A DNA stretch of 33,889 nt from Gemmata sp. (GCA_022843445.1 JALHNS010000025.1:1-33889), one strand, 5' to 3'; counted from the first letter of the stretch, positions 1 through 6,592 are shown. Numbers and translations: made by a program. Notes: a model not told the origin generated them from the letters alone.

Positions 1-114
1 CGCCTGCCTCGCCGCACGGCACGCGGGGCAACGGGCGTGGTGCCAGAGATCCCACGCCAGCCACGGGACGAGGATGACGGCGTAGGCCAGCACCACCCAC
101 TCCCACCACGCCAT
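1..114 (-). CDS. Small membrane protein, cassette gene (3' end cut by window)
   Basis: Reading leftward from the ATG at 112-114, 38 codons run to the window edge without a stop. The product starts MAWWEWVVLAYAVILVPWLA, a single hydrophobic segment, followed by a CPAC motif that could bind metal. A GAGG Shine-Dalgarno-like stretch lies about 8 nt before the ATG. The start is 21 bp from the attC-like site at 136-227, the same layout as the other cassettes. The gene is incomplete here and I do not recognise a family. The open frame, ribosome site and cassette position support it as real. Confidence 0.6.
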   Translation of the reverse strand, partial: MAWWEWVVLAYAVILVPWLAWDLWHHARCPACRAARQA

Positions 115-135
115 CGCGCGCCCTCGGTTTCTGGT

Positions 136-227
136 GCCGAACGACTAAGCTCAGCAGCCCCGCCACCAGTGCGCTGAGCGTCAGAAATAACCTACGAGGC
201 GGGGTCTGCTGCAGCGCCTGGTTCGGC
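136..227 (-). repeat. attC-like site 1 (92 bp)
   Basis: The outer boxes are GCCGAAC (136-142) and GTTCGGC (221-227). Inner arms CAGCAGCCCCGCC and GGCGGGG-T-CTGCTG pair perfectly except for one extra T. Between outer and inner boxes are unpaired spacers of about 8-9 nt, as in attC unpaired central spacers. The site follows the stop codon of the 237-755 gene by 9 bp, so it is that cassette's own site. Confidence 0.78.
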
Positions 228-236
228 GTCTGGGCG

Positions 237-755
237 CTACCCGCCGGCACGCTTGGCACTCTTGAGGCGGCGGAGGTCCTTCTTCGCTGCGGCCTCGTCC
301 GCTGTTTCAGCAAACCCAATGTGCGCCACTCGCTCCCGATGGGCGACGACCCCGATGCCGTGCTCGTACTCCATCCCGTTGAACACGAACCCGGTGTACG
401 CCACCCCGTCTCCGGCAGACGAGAACACGATCACATCCGCCAACTCCAACACCCCCGCCACGGCATCCCAGTCGGCGCTCGGCAGTTCCGGGACATTGGC
501 CCGAAGGCTCGATAACACGGCCGCCGCGGTCGGTGACGCGGGGGCGAGCAGCAGACGGAACGCGGCCACTTGCTCGGCCGTAGGTGGCGGGGCGGCGGTC
601 GGCTTGGTCCGCTCAGCGGCATCTGAACAAGCCGACCGGACGAGCAGTTCGACCCCTCGGGCGGACCGAATCCAGGGGAGGACACATCGCCCGCGCCAGC
701 ACCACCCGTCCCACTTCAGGGCTGGGAACGGGTTATCATCGGTCCCCTTCGCCAC
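237..755 (-). CDS. Cassette-encoded hypothetical protein, 172 aa
   Basis: The start is GTG at 755 with GGAGGG about 9 nt upstream, and the gene begins 16 bp after the attC-like site at 772-867. The product begins MAKGTDDNPFPALKWDGW and is soluble. It has a Trp-rich N-terminus, a Pro/Ala linker (about residues 52-60), a helical middle, and a C-terminal part with EYEHGIGVVAHRERV followed by a Lys/Arg-rich tail. The pattern of an N-terminal LPW segment and a late HGIGVV-H-V segment reminds me of the DUF6985 proteins, but this is from memory and weak. No function is assigned. The GTG start and leader are nearly identical to those of the cassette gene at 2936-3424, although the proteins differ after the first few residues. 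Confidence 0.8.
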   Translation of the reverse strand: MAKGTDDNPFPALKWDGWCWRGRCVLPWIRSARGVELLVRSACSDAAERTKPTAAPPPTAEQVAAFRLLLAPASPTAAAVLSSLRANVPELPSADWDAVAGVLELADVIVFSSAGDGVAYTGFVFNGMEYEHGIGVVAHRERVAHIGFAETADEAAAKKDLRRLKSAKRAGG

Positions 756-771
756 TCGCGAGCCCTCCGTC

Positions 772-867
772 GCCGAACGACTAAGCTCAGCAGCCGGGGC
801 CGCCGAGGGGGAATGAAGTCCCAGAACCGATAAGGCGGCCCCGGTCTGCTGCAGCGCCTGGTTCGGC
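772..867 (-). repeat. attC-like site 2 (96 bp)
   Basis: The outer boxes GCCGAAC (772-778) and GTTCGGC (861-867) enclose arms CAGCAGCCGGGGCCGCC and GGCGGCCCCGG-T-CTGCTG, again with the single extra T next to CTGCTG. The stem is longer than in site 1 and the centre differs, but the two spacers are the same. The reading frame of the 787-1308 gene continues into this site and stops at 787, so most of the site is coding. Confidence 0.78.
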
Positions 868-1308
868 CTGCCTCTGCCTGGCCCCGACCTCCTGCCCGAT
901 GCGACCGGCCACCCACACGAACAGCCCGACGAACACGACCACGAACAACTCGATGCCCCACGTCTTGGAGTCCGATGGGTTCTCCGCGTAGCTCCTCAAC
1001 GGAAGCCCCAACAACAAGAGCGGGACCAGGACGGTTGGGGCCGCCCGGCGGATGCCACGCCACCCAACCAACGCACCGACCACTCCGTTCATGGCTGCGG
1101 CTGCTGCGACCCCAGCCCAATACGGGAGTGCCTCCCGGTTGCTGAGGGCGGACCAGACCGCGGAGAAGTACGAGGGTTCGTCCGTCGTATCCGACATCCG
1201 CCGGCGGTCATCCCACGTATTGGCGGCGACGAAGATGACCGGTCCGAGGATGCCGATGAGCAACCCGGCCACCAGACCGGATGTCGCGACTCGCAGCGCC
1301 CGGAGCAT
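787..1308 (-). CDS. Cassette-encoded integral membrane protein, 173 aa
   Basis: ATG at 1308 is preceded by GGAGGGG. The protein has about four hydrophobic segments: near residues 8-30 (SGLVAGLLIGILGPVIFVAA), 63-85, 91-105 and 120-138. A polar stretch between the first and second contains DDRRRMSDTTDEPS. The family is not recognised. The last 25-30 residues, rich in Arg, Ala and Gly, are translated from the attC-like site itself. That tail may be fortuitous rather than functional. Membrane location is inferred from hydrophobicity alone. Confidence 0.75.
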   Translation of the reverse strand: MLRALRVATSGLVAGLLIGILGPVIFVAANTWDDRRRMSDTTDEPSYFSAVWSALSNREALPYWAGVAAAAAMNGVVGALVGWRGIRRAAPTVLVPLLLLGLPLRSYAENPSDSKTWGIELFVVVFVGLFVWVAGRIGQEVGARQRQAEPGAAADRGRLIGSGTSFPLGGPGC

Positions 1309-1333
1309 CGCCCCTCCGATCCACCTTTCCGCG

Positions 1334-1424
1334 GCCGAACATAAAGCTCACCTGCACCGCCATCATACCGTCAGCGACGCGTCACAAACGAGCGGGCGGT
1401 GTCAGGTGCAGCGCCCGGTTCGGC
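1334..1424 (-). repeat. attC-like site 3 (91 bp), with compensatory changes
   Basis: The outer boxes GCCGAAC (1334-1340) and GTTCGGC (1418-1424) are unchanged. The inner arms read CACCTGCACCGC and GCGGTG-T-CAGGTG instead of the CAGCAG/CTGCTG pair found in the other five sites. Both arms have changed together, so pairing and the extra T are kept. This argues that the folded strand is what is selected, as for attC. Confidence 0.8.
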
Positions 1425-1772
1425 CTATTGGCGACGACCTCGAACGAACTGCGCCCGCGACTGGACTTGACCGTCCGCGCCCCAAAGCACCTCAAACCCA
1501 TGAACCATATCCCGGCTCATCTCGCGGTACAACTCGATGCGGCCGTCGTGCCGCCAAGCCACTGACACGCCCTCGGCCAGACCGTTGGCAAAGTGGGCCA
1601 CGCTCTCCAACCCACCATCCTCCCAACGGGTGTAGCACAGCCCGGTGAACGGCTCACGATCAGCCCGACAGTACTGGCCGGAGTCGGGATCGTAGATCAG
1701 CGCACGGAAGTCAACAGCGTCGGCTGGCAGACGCCTGGATACGGCCTCCCGATCCAACCACGCCTCAACCAC
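1425..1772 (-). CDS. MORN/YwqK-like repeat protein, cassette gene, 115 aa
   Basis: The start is GTG at 1772 and the stop abuts the attC-like site at 1424. After an N-terminal stretch (MVEAWLDREAVSRRLP) the protein contains short repeats of the MORN-2 type: RWEDGGLESVAHFANGLAEG, then VAWRHDGRIELYREM, then GFEVLWGADGQVQSR. These are the toxin-antitoxin YwqK-like or MORN variant repeats found in many small bacterial proteins, and they form stacked beta hairpins. No transmembrane segment or signal peptide is seen. A role as an antitoxin or immunity protein is possible given the family name and the cassette setting, but nothing in the sequence proves it. Confidence 0.8.
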   Translation of the reverse strand: MVEAWLDREAVSRRLPADAVDFRALIYDPDSGQYCRADREPFTGLCYTRWEDGGLESVAHFANGLAEGVSVAWRHDGRIELYREMSRDMVHGFEVLWGADGQVQSRAQFVRGRRQ

Positions 1773-1791
1773 CTCAGGAAGCCCTCTTGAG

Positions 1792-1888
1792 GCCGAACGA
1801 CTCAGCTCAGCAGCCGGCGGGGCTGAGGAGCCTACACGCCCCAGAAACCAATCGTGCCCCGCCGGTCTGCTGCAGCGCCTGGTTCGGC
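1792..1888 (-). repeat. attC-like site 4 (97 bp)
   Basis: The outer boxes GCCGAAC (1792-1798) and GTTCGGC (1882-1888) enclose CAGCAGCCGGCGGGGC and GCCCCGCCGG-T-CTGCTG, which pair with the same single extra T. It follows the stop of the 1900-2313 gene by 11 bp. Confidence 0.78.
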
Positions 1889-1899
1889 GTCTGAGGCGC

Positions 1900-2313
1900 T
1901 CACAGCTCCTCGGCGGCCTGGCCGTCGAACACGAACACCCCGCGGAACCCCGAAAGAACGCCCGCCACGGCTGCGACGGCTGGCCCGCCCTCGTCGCCAG
2001 CGTCGGCGCTCCGGCCCGCGAACTCGACCCGCCGACCGGGGGCGGTCATCTCCGCGGCACGCGGATGATCCCCGTACACCTCGGCGAACTCGGCCCAGTT
2101 CGGATCGCCCGGCCGGGCGTGCGACTCGTAGAGCCACACCCGCCACTCACCCCCGGCGATCTCGATGCCTTGCGGGCAGGTGCGGATGTCGCATCCGGGG
2201 AGTGCATCCCGGAGACGCTCGACGAGCACGGCCGGCGAGTAGTCGGAACCGTCCGGTACGAACGCCGTCACGCCGAGCCACTCATCCGCGACCACGCGGT
2301 CCGGGTCATCCAC
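1900..2313 (-). CDS. Cassette-encoded hypothetical protein, 137 aa
   Basis: I chose the GTG at 2313, which has GGAGGG 8 nt upstream. A nearby ATG is in another frame. The product is acidic and soluble, starting MDDPDRVVADEWLGV. It mixes short beta-like stretches (GIEIAGGEWRVWLYES) with a Pro/Asn/Trp segment (PGDPNWAEFAEVYGDHP) and an Ala/Gly-rich C-terminal third ending FDGQAAEEL. I do not recognise a family. It is placed exactly like the other cassette genes, 18 bp after one attC-like site and 11 bp before the next. Confidence 0.75.
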   Translation of the reverse strand: MDDPDRVVADEWLGVTAFVPDGSDYSPAVLVERLRDALPGCDIRTCPQGIEIAGGEWRVWLYESHARPGDPNWAEFAEVYGDHPRAAEMTAPGRRVEFAGRSADAGDEGGPAVAAVAGVLSGFRGVFVFDGQAAEEL

Positions 2314-2331
2314 CGCCGATGCCCTCCGCCC

Positions 2332-2427
2332 GCCGAACGACTCAGCTCAGCAGCGGCGGGGCACCGGTGAGCTATGGGTCGCAGAAACGAATCATGCCCC
2401 GCCGTCTGCTGCAGCGCCTGGTTCGGC
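2332..2427 (-). repeat. attC-like site 5 (96 bp)
   Basis: The outer boxes GCCGAAC (2332-2338) and GTTCGGC (2421-2427) enclose CAGCAGCGGCGGGGCA and TGCCCCGCCG-T-CTGCTG. The extra T and spacers are as in the other sites. It follows the stop of the 2436-2816 gene by 8 bp. Confidence 0.78.
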
Positions 2428-2435
2428 GTCGGGCG

Positions 2436-2816
2436 CTACCGATCCCGCCAGAGCTTGTACCCCACCAGCTCGTCCTCGGTGACGGGCTGCTCCAGAAGCA
2501 GTACCGGCTCCCAGTTGCGGAACCCGGCCTCGGACAGCGGGACGTGCCCGATGGCGACCTTCAACTCCTTCGGGTCGATGGCCGCCGGCCGCTCCTTGTA
2601 GCGGTTCGTGTGCAGCCGGGCGTGAACCCCGCCGTCCTCGACCACCAGCACCTTGACGATGCTGAAGTCGCCGTCGCCGCTCTTGCACGAGTAGATACCG
2701 CCCGGCTTGATGACCATCGCACCCTCCACCTTCGGGCTGCTCGGAGGCGGTGTTGGCGGCGCGGCCGGCTGTCCGCACCCCGCCGCGACAGCGAGTAGCA
2801 GAGGAAGGAGTCGCAT
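2436..2816 (-). CDS. Small lipoprotein, cassette gene, 126 aa
   Basis: ATG at 2816 is preceded by GGAGGGG. The N-terminus MRLLPLLLAVAAGCGQ is a lipoprotein signal: one basic residue, a short hydrophobic core and a lipobox AAGC with Cys14. A Pro/Ser-rich linker (about residues 17-28) leads to a small globular domain of about 95 residues. That domain contains KPGGIYSCKSGDGDFSIVKV and ends YKLWRDR. The mature protein is expected to be anchored to a membrane facing the periplasm. The domain is not recognised. The stop lies 8 bp from the attC-like site at 2332-2427. Confidence 0.78.
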   Translation of the reverse strand: MRLLPLLLAVAAGCGQPAAPPTPPPSSPKVEGAMVIKPGGIYSCKSGDGDFSIVKVLVVEDGGVHARLHTNRYKERPAAIDPKELKVAIGHVPLSEAGFRNWEPVLLLEQPVTEDELVGYKLWRDR

Positions 2817-2843
2817 CGGTTCGCCCCTCCGCGGACTTCCGCC

Positions 2844-2934
2844 GCCGAACGACCCAGCTCAGCAGCCCCGCCACGGGGAGATGAACCATGGGAACAACCT
2901 ATGAGGCGGGGTCTGCTGCAGCGCCTGGTTCGGC
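2844..2934 (-). repeat. attC-like site 6 (91 bp)
   Basis: The outer boxes GCCGAAC (2844-2850) and GTTCGGC (2928-2934) enclose CAGCAGCCCCGCC and GGCGGGG-T-CTGCTG. The arms are identical to those of site 1, but the spacer carries GACCCAGCT in place of GACTAAGCT and the central loop differs. It belongs to the 2936-3424 gene, whose stop lies 1 bp away. Confidence 0.78.
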
Positions 2935-2935
2935 G

Positions 2936-3424
2936 CTACCCCTCAAGGGGACCGAAGGCGTCGGCCTCCGGGTCGTACCGCGAGAGGCAGGAGTGCTCGC
3001 CGTCGTCGGCGAATCGGAACGACACCCGCAGGTCGCACGAGCACATGTCCTCGTCCGGGTCCAGGTAGCGGTACACCTCTACCCCGGCCCGCGTGGCCCG
3101 GCCGACGATCTGCTCGGTCGGGGCGATCACCGCACGGAGCTGGCCAATGAACTCGTCCCGGCGGGCGGCGAACCGCTCGCACAGCCCGAGCATCTGCTCG
3201 TCCGGGTCAAATCGGCCCTCGGCCCGGGGCAGGTCGCTGACATCCGTGCAGACCCGCAGCGACATCGGCAGCCAGCCGTTGCGGAGCGGCGGCGGGTCGG
3301 TCCACCGGATGGTCAGGGTGTCGGCGTCGGCGTCCACCATCCACGGCCCGAAGGCATCCAGTCGGTGACGGTTCGCCGCCAGGAACGAGGCCGACAGCTC
3401 TGCTTTGGCACCGCCCTTAGCCAC
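2936..3424 (-). CDS. Cassette-encoded hypothetical protein, 162 aa
   Basis: The frame is open further upstream, but I chose the GTG at 3424. It sits 16 bp inside the cassette boundary with GGAGGG about 9 nt before it, and the same leader and MAKG start occur in the 237-755 gene. The product is soluble. It contains RHRLDAFGPWMVDADADTL, a helical middle (LCERFAARRDEFIGQLRAVI) and an acidic Cys-containing stretch (DPDEDMCSCDLRVSFRF), ending FGPLEG. No family is recognised. It is the first cassette of the array in reading direction, so it would be the best expressed if a promoter lies to its right. Confidence 0.75.
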   Translation of the reverse strand: MAKGGAKAELSASFLAANRHRLDAFGPWMVDADADTLTIRWTDPPPLRNGWLPMSLRVCTDVSDLPRAEGRFDPDEQMLGLCERFAARRDEFIGQLRAVIAPTEQIVGRATRAGVEVYRYLDPDEDMCSCDLRVSFRFADDGEHSCLSRYDPEADAFGPLEG

Positions 3425-3440
3425 CCGCAAGCCCTCCGTC

Positions 3441-3473
3441 GCCGAACTTGGAATTAGCCCGCGCGCGTTCGGC
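3441..3473 (-). other. Array boundary: GCCGAAC/GTTCGGC pair 33 bp apart
   Basis: The box GCCGAAC (3441-3447) is joined to the leader of the first cassette gene exactly as in the attC-like sites. To its right there are only 19 bp (TTGGAATTAGCCCGCGCGC) before an inverted GTTCGGC at 3467-3473. There is no CAGCAG arm and no long fold. This is where the chromosomal attachment site (attI or a secondary site) would be expected. Which of these it is cannot be told from sequence alone. Confidence 0.5.
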
Positions 3474-3798
3474 ACCTGCTCATTGCGCGGCGCGCGGACC
3501 AACACGGGATAACGTACGCCAGATTACCCAGTGTTAGTTTGCGCGCCAAGTGTCAAAAGGTTGGCGGGGCGCACGCGGCGCGCGGAATAACACCGGAACG
3601 CTCCCGCCGTGATAGCCCGCGCGGCGCGCGGAATAACACAGTAACAACGGTTCCGCGCGCGGAGACACGGCCGGCCAGTTCATTGTTCTCTCATCGGGCC
3701 GGTCTACGAACTATGACCGACCGCAACGTCGGCGCACTCTTTGCGGCAGCGTGTGTTACCGCTTCTGTGCCTGTAGGCCTTTGTCCCGGCCCTTCCCG
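3474..3798. other. Gene-free spacer between array and nagB fusion gene
   Basis: About 325 bp hold no convincing gene on either strand. They contain a 19-bp direct repeat GCGGCGCGCGGAATAACAC at 3575-3593 and 3621-3639. On the minus strand there is an exact TTGACA at 3556-3551, which could be the -35 box of a promoter reading into the cassettes. I see no good -10 at 16-18 bp, only a TAACAC at 14 bp. The region is poorer in GC than its neighbours in places. No piece of an integrase was recognised. Confidence 0.5.
3575..3639 (+). repeat. Two copies of a 19-bp direct repeat
   Basis: GCGGCGCGCGGAATAACAC occurs at 3575-3593 and again at 3621-3639, 46 bp apart start to start, just outside the cassette array. 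attI sites carry accessory direct repeats bound by the integrase, so these copies are worth noting. They are longer and further apart than the known class 1 repeats. Confidence 0.6.
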
Positions 3799-5682
3799 CT
3801 ACTCGGTCCACTTCACGAACGCTTCCAGCGCGAAGTATTCCGGCAGGCCCAGCGCGTCGTAGGTGCGGGCGGTGGCGAGGTTCCGCGCCTCGGCCCGCTG
3901 CCAGAACTCGCGGCGGTCGGTGCCGCCGGGGAACATCGCGCGGTCCTTCTGGCTCTGGTGCCGGAAGATCGCTTCCTTCTTGCGCTCCAGCACGTCCGGC
4001 GACAGCGGAACGGCCATCTCGATTTCGTGCGGCTCCCACTCTTCCCAAGCGCCCTTGTACAGCCACACGTCCGGGTTCAATCCGTCGGCGCGCACGCGGC
4101 GGACGGCCGCGAACACCGCCTCGGCGCAGATGCGGTGCGTGCCGTGCGGGTCGCTCAGTTCGCCCGCCACGTACACCTGCGCCGGGTTCAGCTTCTTCAA
4201 GAGCGCGACGATGTCGTCGATGTCTTCGGGCTGGATCGGCTTCTTGGTTTTGGTGCCGGTGTGGTAGAACCGCAGGTTCATGAACTCCAACTGCTCCGCC
4301 GGGATGCCGCACACCAGCGCGCCGGCCCGGGCCTCGGTGGTGCGGATCAGCGCCTTGATCTTCAGCACCTCCGCGCTGTCCTGATCGCCGGGCTTCTTGG
4401 CGTCGAGGAACGTGCACACGCGGTCCTTGATGGTGCCCGCGGCCGAGTGCTCGTTCGGCGCGTCGAACGCCGCGAGGAACTCGTCGATGAAGTCCACGAA
4501 CCGGCGCGCGTCGTGGTCGAACACCGCGACGTTCCCGCTCGTCATGTACGCCACGTGCACCTTGTGGCCCTGCTCGAACAGGCGGATCATGGTGCCGCCC
4601 ATCGAGATCACGTCGTCGTCCGGGTGCGGCGAGAACACGAGGATCGGCTTCGCCTCTTCGGGCTTGGTCACGCGGCCCGCGGGGAACGGCGTGATGGTCG
4701 CCATGCGGTCGTGGAACACCGCCTCGCCGATGCGCTCGGCCGGCCCCTTCTCGCGCAACAGTTCGTACAGGTGGTGGAACCGGAAGTCTTCGTCGTTCAG
4801 TTGCTGAAGGCCCTTCTTCGCGCTCAGCGACAGCTTCACGACGGCCTTGCGCACCAGCTCCGGGGTCCAGTTGCACGGCCCCACTTCCCACGGCTGCCGG
4901 ATGGCGGTGAGTTCGCCGGCGGCGGCTTCGTCCAGCACCACGGTGGCGTCGCGGTGGTCTTGCAGGAAGCTCGCGCTCACGGCCTCGGTCGGCGCTTCTT
5001 CCACCGCCTTGTAGACGATGCCGGCCTTGTGCTCGCCGAACGCCATCAGGAAGATGCGGCGCGCGTCCAGAATGCTCGCGACGCCCATGGTGATCGCGTT
5101 GTGCGGCACGTTCTTTTCGCCGAAGAACCCGTCGGCCGCGTCGCGCCGGGTGATGCTGTCGAGCGTGACCAACCGCGTGCGGCTGTTCTGCGGGCTGCCC
5201 GGTTCGTTGAACGCGATGTGCCCGGTGCGGCCGATGCCCAGAATCTGAATGTCGATACCGCCCGCGGCGCGAATCCGCTCTTCGTAGTCGGCGCACCACG
5301 CGTCCACTTCGTCCGGCTTCAGGGTGCCGTCCGGGATGTGGATGTTTTCCCACTTCACGTTGATGTGGCTGAACAGCGTTTCGTGCATCCAGCGGAAGTA
5401 GGAGTGCTGGCTCTCCCGCTGCATGGGGAAGTATTCGTCGAGGTTGAAGGTGACGACGCGGGAGAAGTCCAACCCCTCGTCTTTGTGGAGGCGAATGAGT
5501 TCGCGGTACAGGCCGACGGGCGTGCTGCCGGTGGCGAGCCCGAGCACGGTGGGCTTGTTCGCGGCGTTGCGCGCCCGCACCAGCTTGTCGATCTCCTTCG
5601 CGACGTGCTTGGACGCGGCGACCGAGTTGGCGAACTTGAGGGTGCGAACGCGGGTGTGCGGGAGCGGGTGCGAGATGCTCAT
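3799..5682 (-). CDS. nagB: Glucosamine-6-phosphate deaminase fused to PIG-L (LmbE-like) deacetylase
   Basis: The 627-residue protein has two enzymes in one chain. Residues about 15-270 are NagB-like, converting glucosamine-6-phosphate to fructose-6-phosphate and ammonia. They carry the phosphate-binding ATGSTPVGLYREL, the catalytic-Asp segment FNLDEYF, and GIGRTGHIAFNEPGS with the catalytic His and Glu. The usual Asp before GHI (GxDGHI) is Thr here. Residues about 345-620 are a PIG-L/LmbE domain with the zinc motif SPHPDDDVISMGGT and a later DPHGTHR. That family removes acetyl groups from N-acetylglucosaminyl compounds. Together they suggest use of amino sugars in the cytoplasm; no signal peptide is seen. 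Fusions of this layout are known in several bacterial phyla, so this is family knowledge rather than novelty. ATG at 5682 was chosen as the first start before the conserved region. Confidence 0.9.
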   Translation of the reverse strand: MSISHPLPHTRVRTLKFANSVAASKHVAKEIDKLVRARNAANKPTVLGLATGSTPVGLYRELIRLHKDEGLDFSRVVTFNLDEYFPMQRESQHSYFRWMHETLFSHINVKWENIHIPDGTLKPDEVDAWCADYEERIRAAGGIDIQILGIGRTGHIAFNEPGSPQNSRTRLVTLDSITRRDAADGFFGEKNVPHNAITMGVASILDARRIFLMAFGEHKAGIVYKAVEEAPTEAVSASFLQDHRDATVVLDEAAAGELTAIRQPWEVGPCNWTPELVRKAVVKLSLSAKKGLQQLNDEDFRFHHLYELLREKGPAERIGEAVFHDRMATITPFPAGRVTKPEEAKPILVFSPHPDDDVISMGGTMIRLFEQGHKVHVAYMTSGNVAVFDHDARRFVDFIDEFLAAFDAPNEHSAAGTIKDRVCTFLDAKKPGDQDSAEVLKIKALIRTTEARAGALVCGIPAEQLEFMNLRFYHTGTKTKKPIQPEDIDDIVALLKKLNPAQVYVAGELSDPHGTHRICAEAVFAAVRRVRADGLNPDVWLYKGAWEEWEPHEIEMAVPLSPDVLERKKEAIFRHQSQKDRAMFPGGTDRREFWQRAEARNLATARTYDALGLPEYFALEAFVKWTE

Positions 5683-5769
5683 GCGCGTGCCCTGTGTGCC
5701 GTGCGTGGGAGTGTGTGGGCTGTTCTAGAAGGGCCGCGCGCCGGCGCACAGGTGAAGCGTCAACGGCCG

Positions 5770-6495
5770 TCAGCGCGAATCGGCCGCGCGCGTTTCGGCC
5801 GGCCAGTACTCCGGGAGCGGGGCTTCCACCGCAATCTGCGCCTTCGTGAACGGGTGCGCGAGCACCAGCCGGCGCGCGTGCAGCGCGATCGCGCGCTCCC
5901 GCGACACTTCCGCCGGTGGGCCGAACGCGCGCGTGGTCCCGTACTGCGCGTCGCCCAGAACCGCGTGCCCGCGCCACGCGAGCTGCACCCGCAGTTGGTG
6001 CATCCGGCCCGTTAAGGGCGAAAGTTCAACCAGCGCGCAGTCGGCGAAGCGCGCCAGCACGCGGTATTCGAGCGTCGCGAGTTTCGCACCGGGCTCGCCC
6101 TCGGTCGCGCGCACGGTGCGGCTCTCTTCCGCGATCTTTCGCACCCAATCGTCCCACACGCCGGTGTCGGCCTCCGGCGAACCTTCCACAAGCGCCCAAT
6201 AGGTTTTGGAGACGTGCCGCTCGGAGAACTGTGCGTGCACGCGCTGCGCGGCCTTCGTGTTGCGCGCGAAGCACACGACGCCGCTCACCGGGCGGTCCAA
6301 CCGGTGCGGGATGCCGAGGTACACGCCCGCGGGCTTCGCGTACTTCTCCTTGATGTAGGCTTTCACTTGCGCTTCGAGGCTGGGCACGCCGGGCGGCGCT
6401 TGCGTGAGCAAGGGCGCGGGCTTGTTCGCGATGATCAGGTGCGGGTCTTCGTACAGCACCGCGAGCGGCGCGGCGGGTGCGGGTGTGTCGCTCAC
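5770..6495 (-). CDS. RluA-family pseudouridine synthase
   Basis: The 241-residue cytoplasmic enzyme is expected to isomerise uridine to pseudouridine in rRNA or tRNA. It has the RluA core: VLYEDPHLIIANKPAPLLTQ near residues 14-33, the catalytic-Asp motif HRLDRPVSGVVCFARN near residues 64-79, and the late LTGRMHQLRVQLAWRGHAVLG. It lacks an N-terminal S4 domain, like the smaller RluA/RluC-type members. The start is GTG at 6495. It precedes the nagB fusion gene on the same strand with an 87-bp gap, so joint transcription is possible. The exact target base cannot be inferred. Confidence 0.9.
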   Translation of the reverse strand: MSDTPAPAAPLAVLYEDPHLIIANKPAPLLTQAPPGVPSLEAQVKAYIKEKYAKPAGVYLGIPHRLDRPVSGVVCFARNTKAAQRVHAQFSERHVSKTYWALVEGSPEADTGVWDDWVRKIAEESRTVRATEGEPGAKLATLEYRVLARFADCALVELSPLTGRMHQLRVQLAWRGHAVLGDAQYGTTRAFGPPAEVSRERAIALHARRLVLAHPFTKAQIAVEAPLPEYWPAETRAADSR

Positions 6496-6510
6496 GGCGG
6501 GCCTTTATCG

Positions 6511-6592
6511 TGGCGCGACGCTCCGCGTCGCGTTCGGTTTCGTTCGTGCGGTTCGAGTCGGGCCGCGAAGAACGACGCGGAGCGTCGTGCCA
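6511..6592. repeat. Inverted repeat with hairpin arms
   Basis: Arms 6511-6530 and 6573-6592 match as inverted copies in 19 of 20 positions. Each arm is itself a small palindrome (CGACGC-GGA-GCGTCG). It fills the gap between the ppk1 stop and the pseudouridine synthase start. It resembles the other nested inverted repeats at 9920, 11011, 26918 and 30424 in design. Confidence 0.85.

Larger units (their letters stand above)
1..3473 (-). mobile_element. Integron-like gene cassette array without visible integrase
   Basis: Seven small genes, all on the minus strand, alternate with six structured sites (136-227, 772-867, 1334-1424, 1792-1888, 2332-2427, 2844-2934). Each site begins GCCGAAC and ends GTTCGGC, with long inverted arms between, one constant unpaired T and a variable centre. 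This is the R''-L''-loop-L'-R' plan of integron attC sites. The usual core is GTTRRRY; here the fourth base is C, but the essential GTT/AAC is kept. Stop codons lie 1-11 bp from the following site except in one cassette, and start codons lie 16-27 bp after the previous site, so packing is very tight. Read leftward, the attI side should be near 3441-3473. No integrase lies there, so the array fits the CALIN type. The left end continues beyond the window. Confidence 0.8.

Noticed and set aside
136-2934. Regularly spaced repeats that could suggest a CRISPR array
   Set aside because: Units are 91-97 bp with genes of 350-520 bp between them, far larger than CRISPR repeats and spacers, and each repeat is an inverted fold with a variable centre.
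2936-3505. Longer start (ATG at 3505) for the first cassette gene
   Set aside because: It would cross the cassette boundary at 3441-3473; the GTG at 3424 has a good ribosome site and a leader shared with another cassette.
3704-5977. Very long minus- and plus-strand open frames over the nagB fusion gene
   Set aside because: They are Arg/Pro/Ala-rich shadows caused by high GC; the 3799-5682 frame has clear enzyme motifs.
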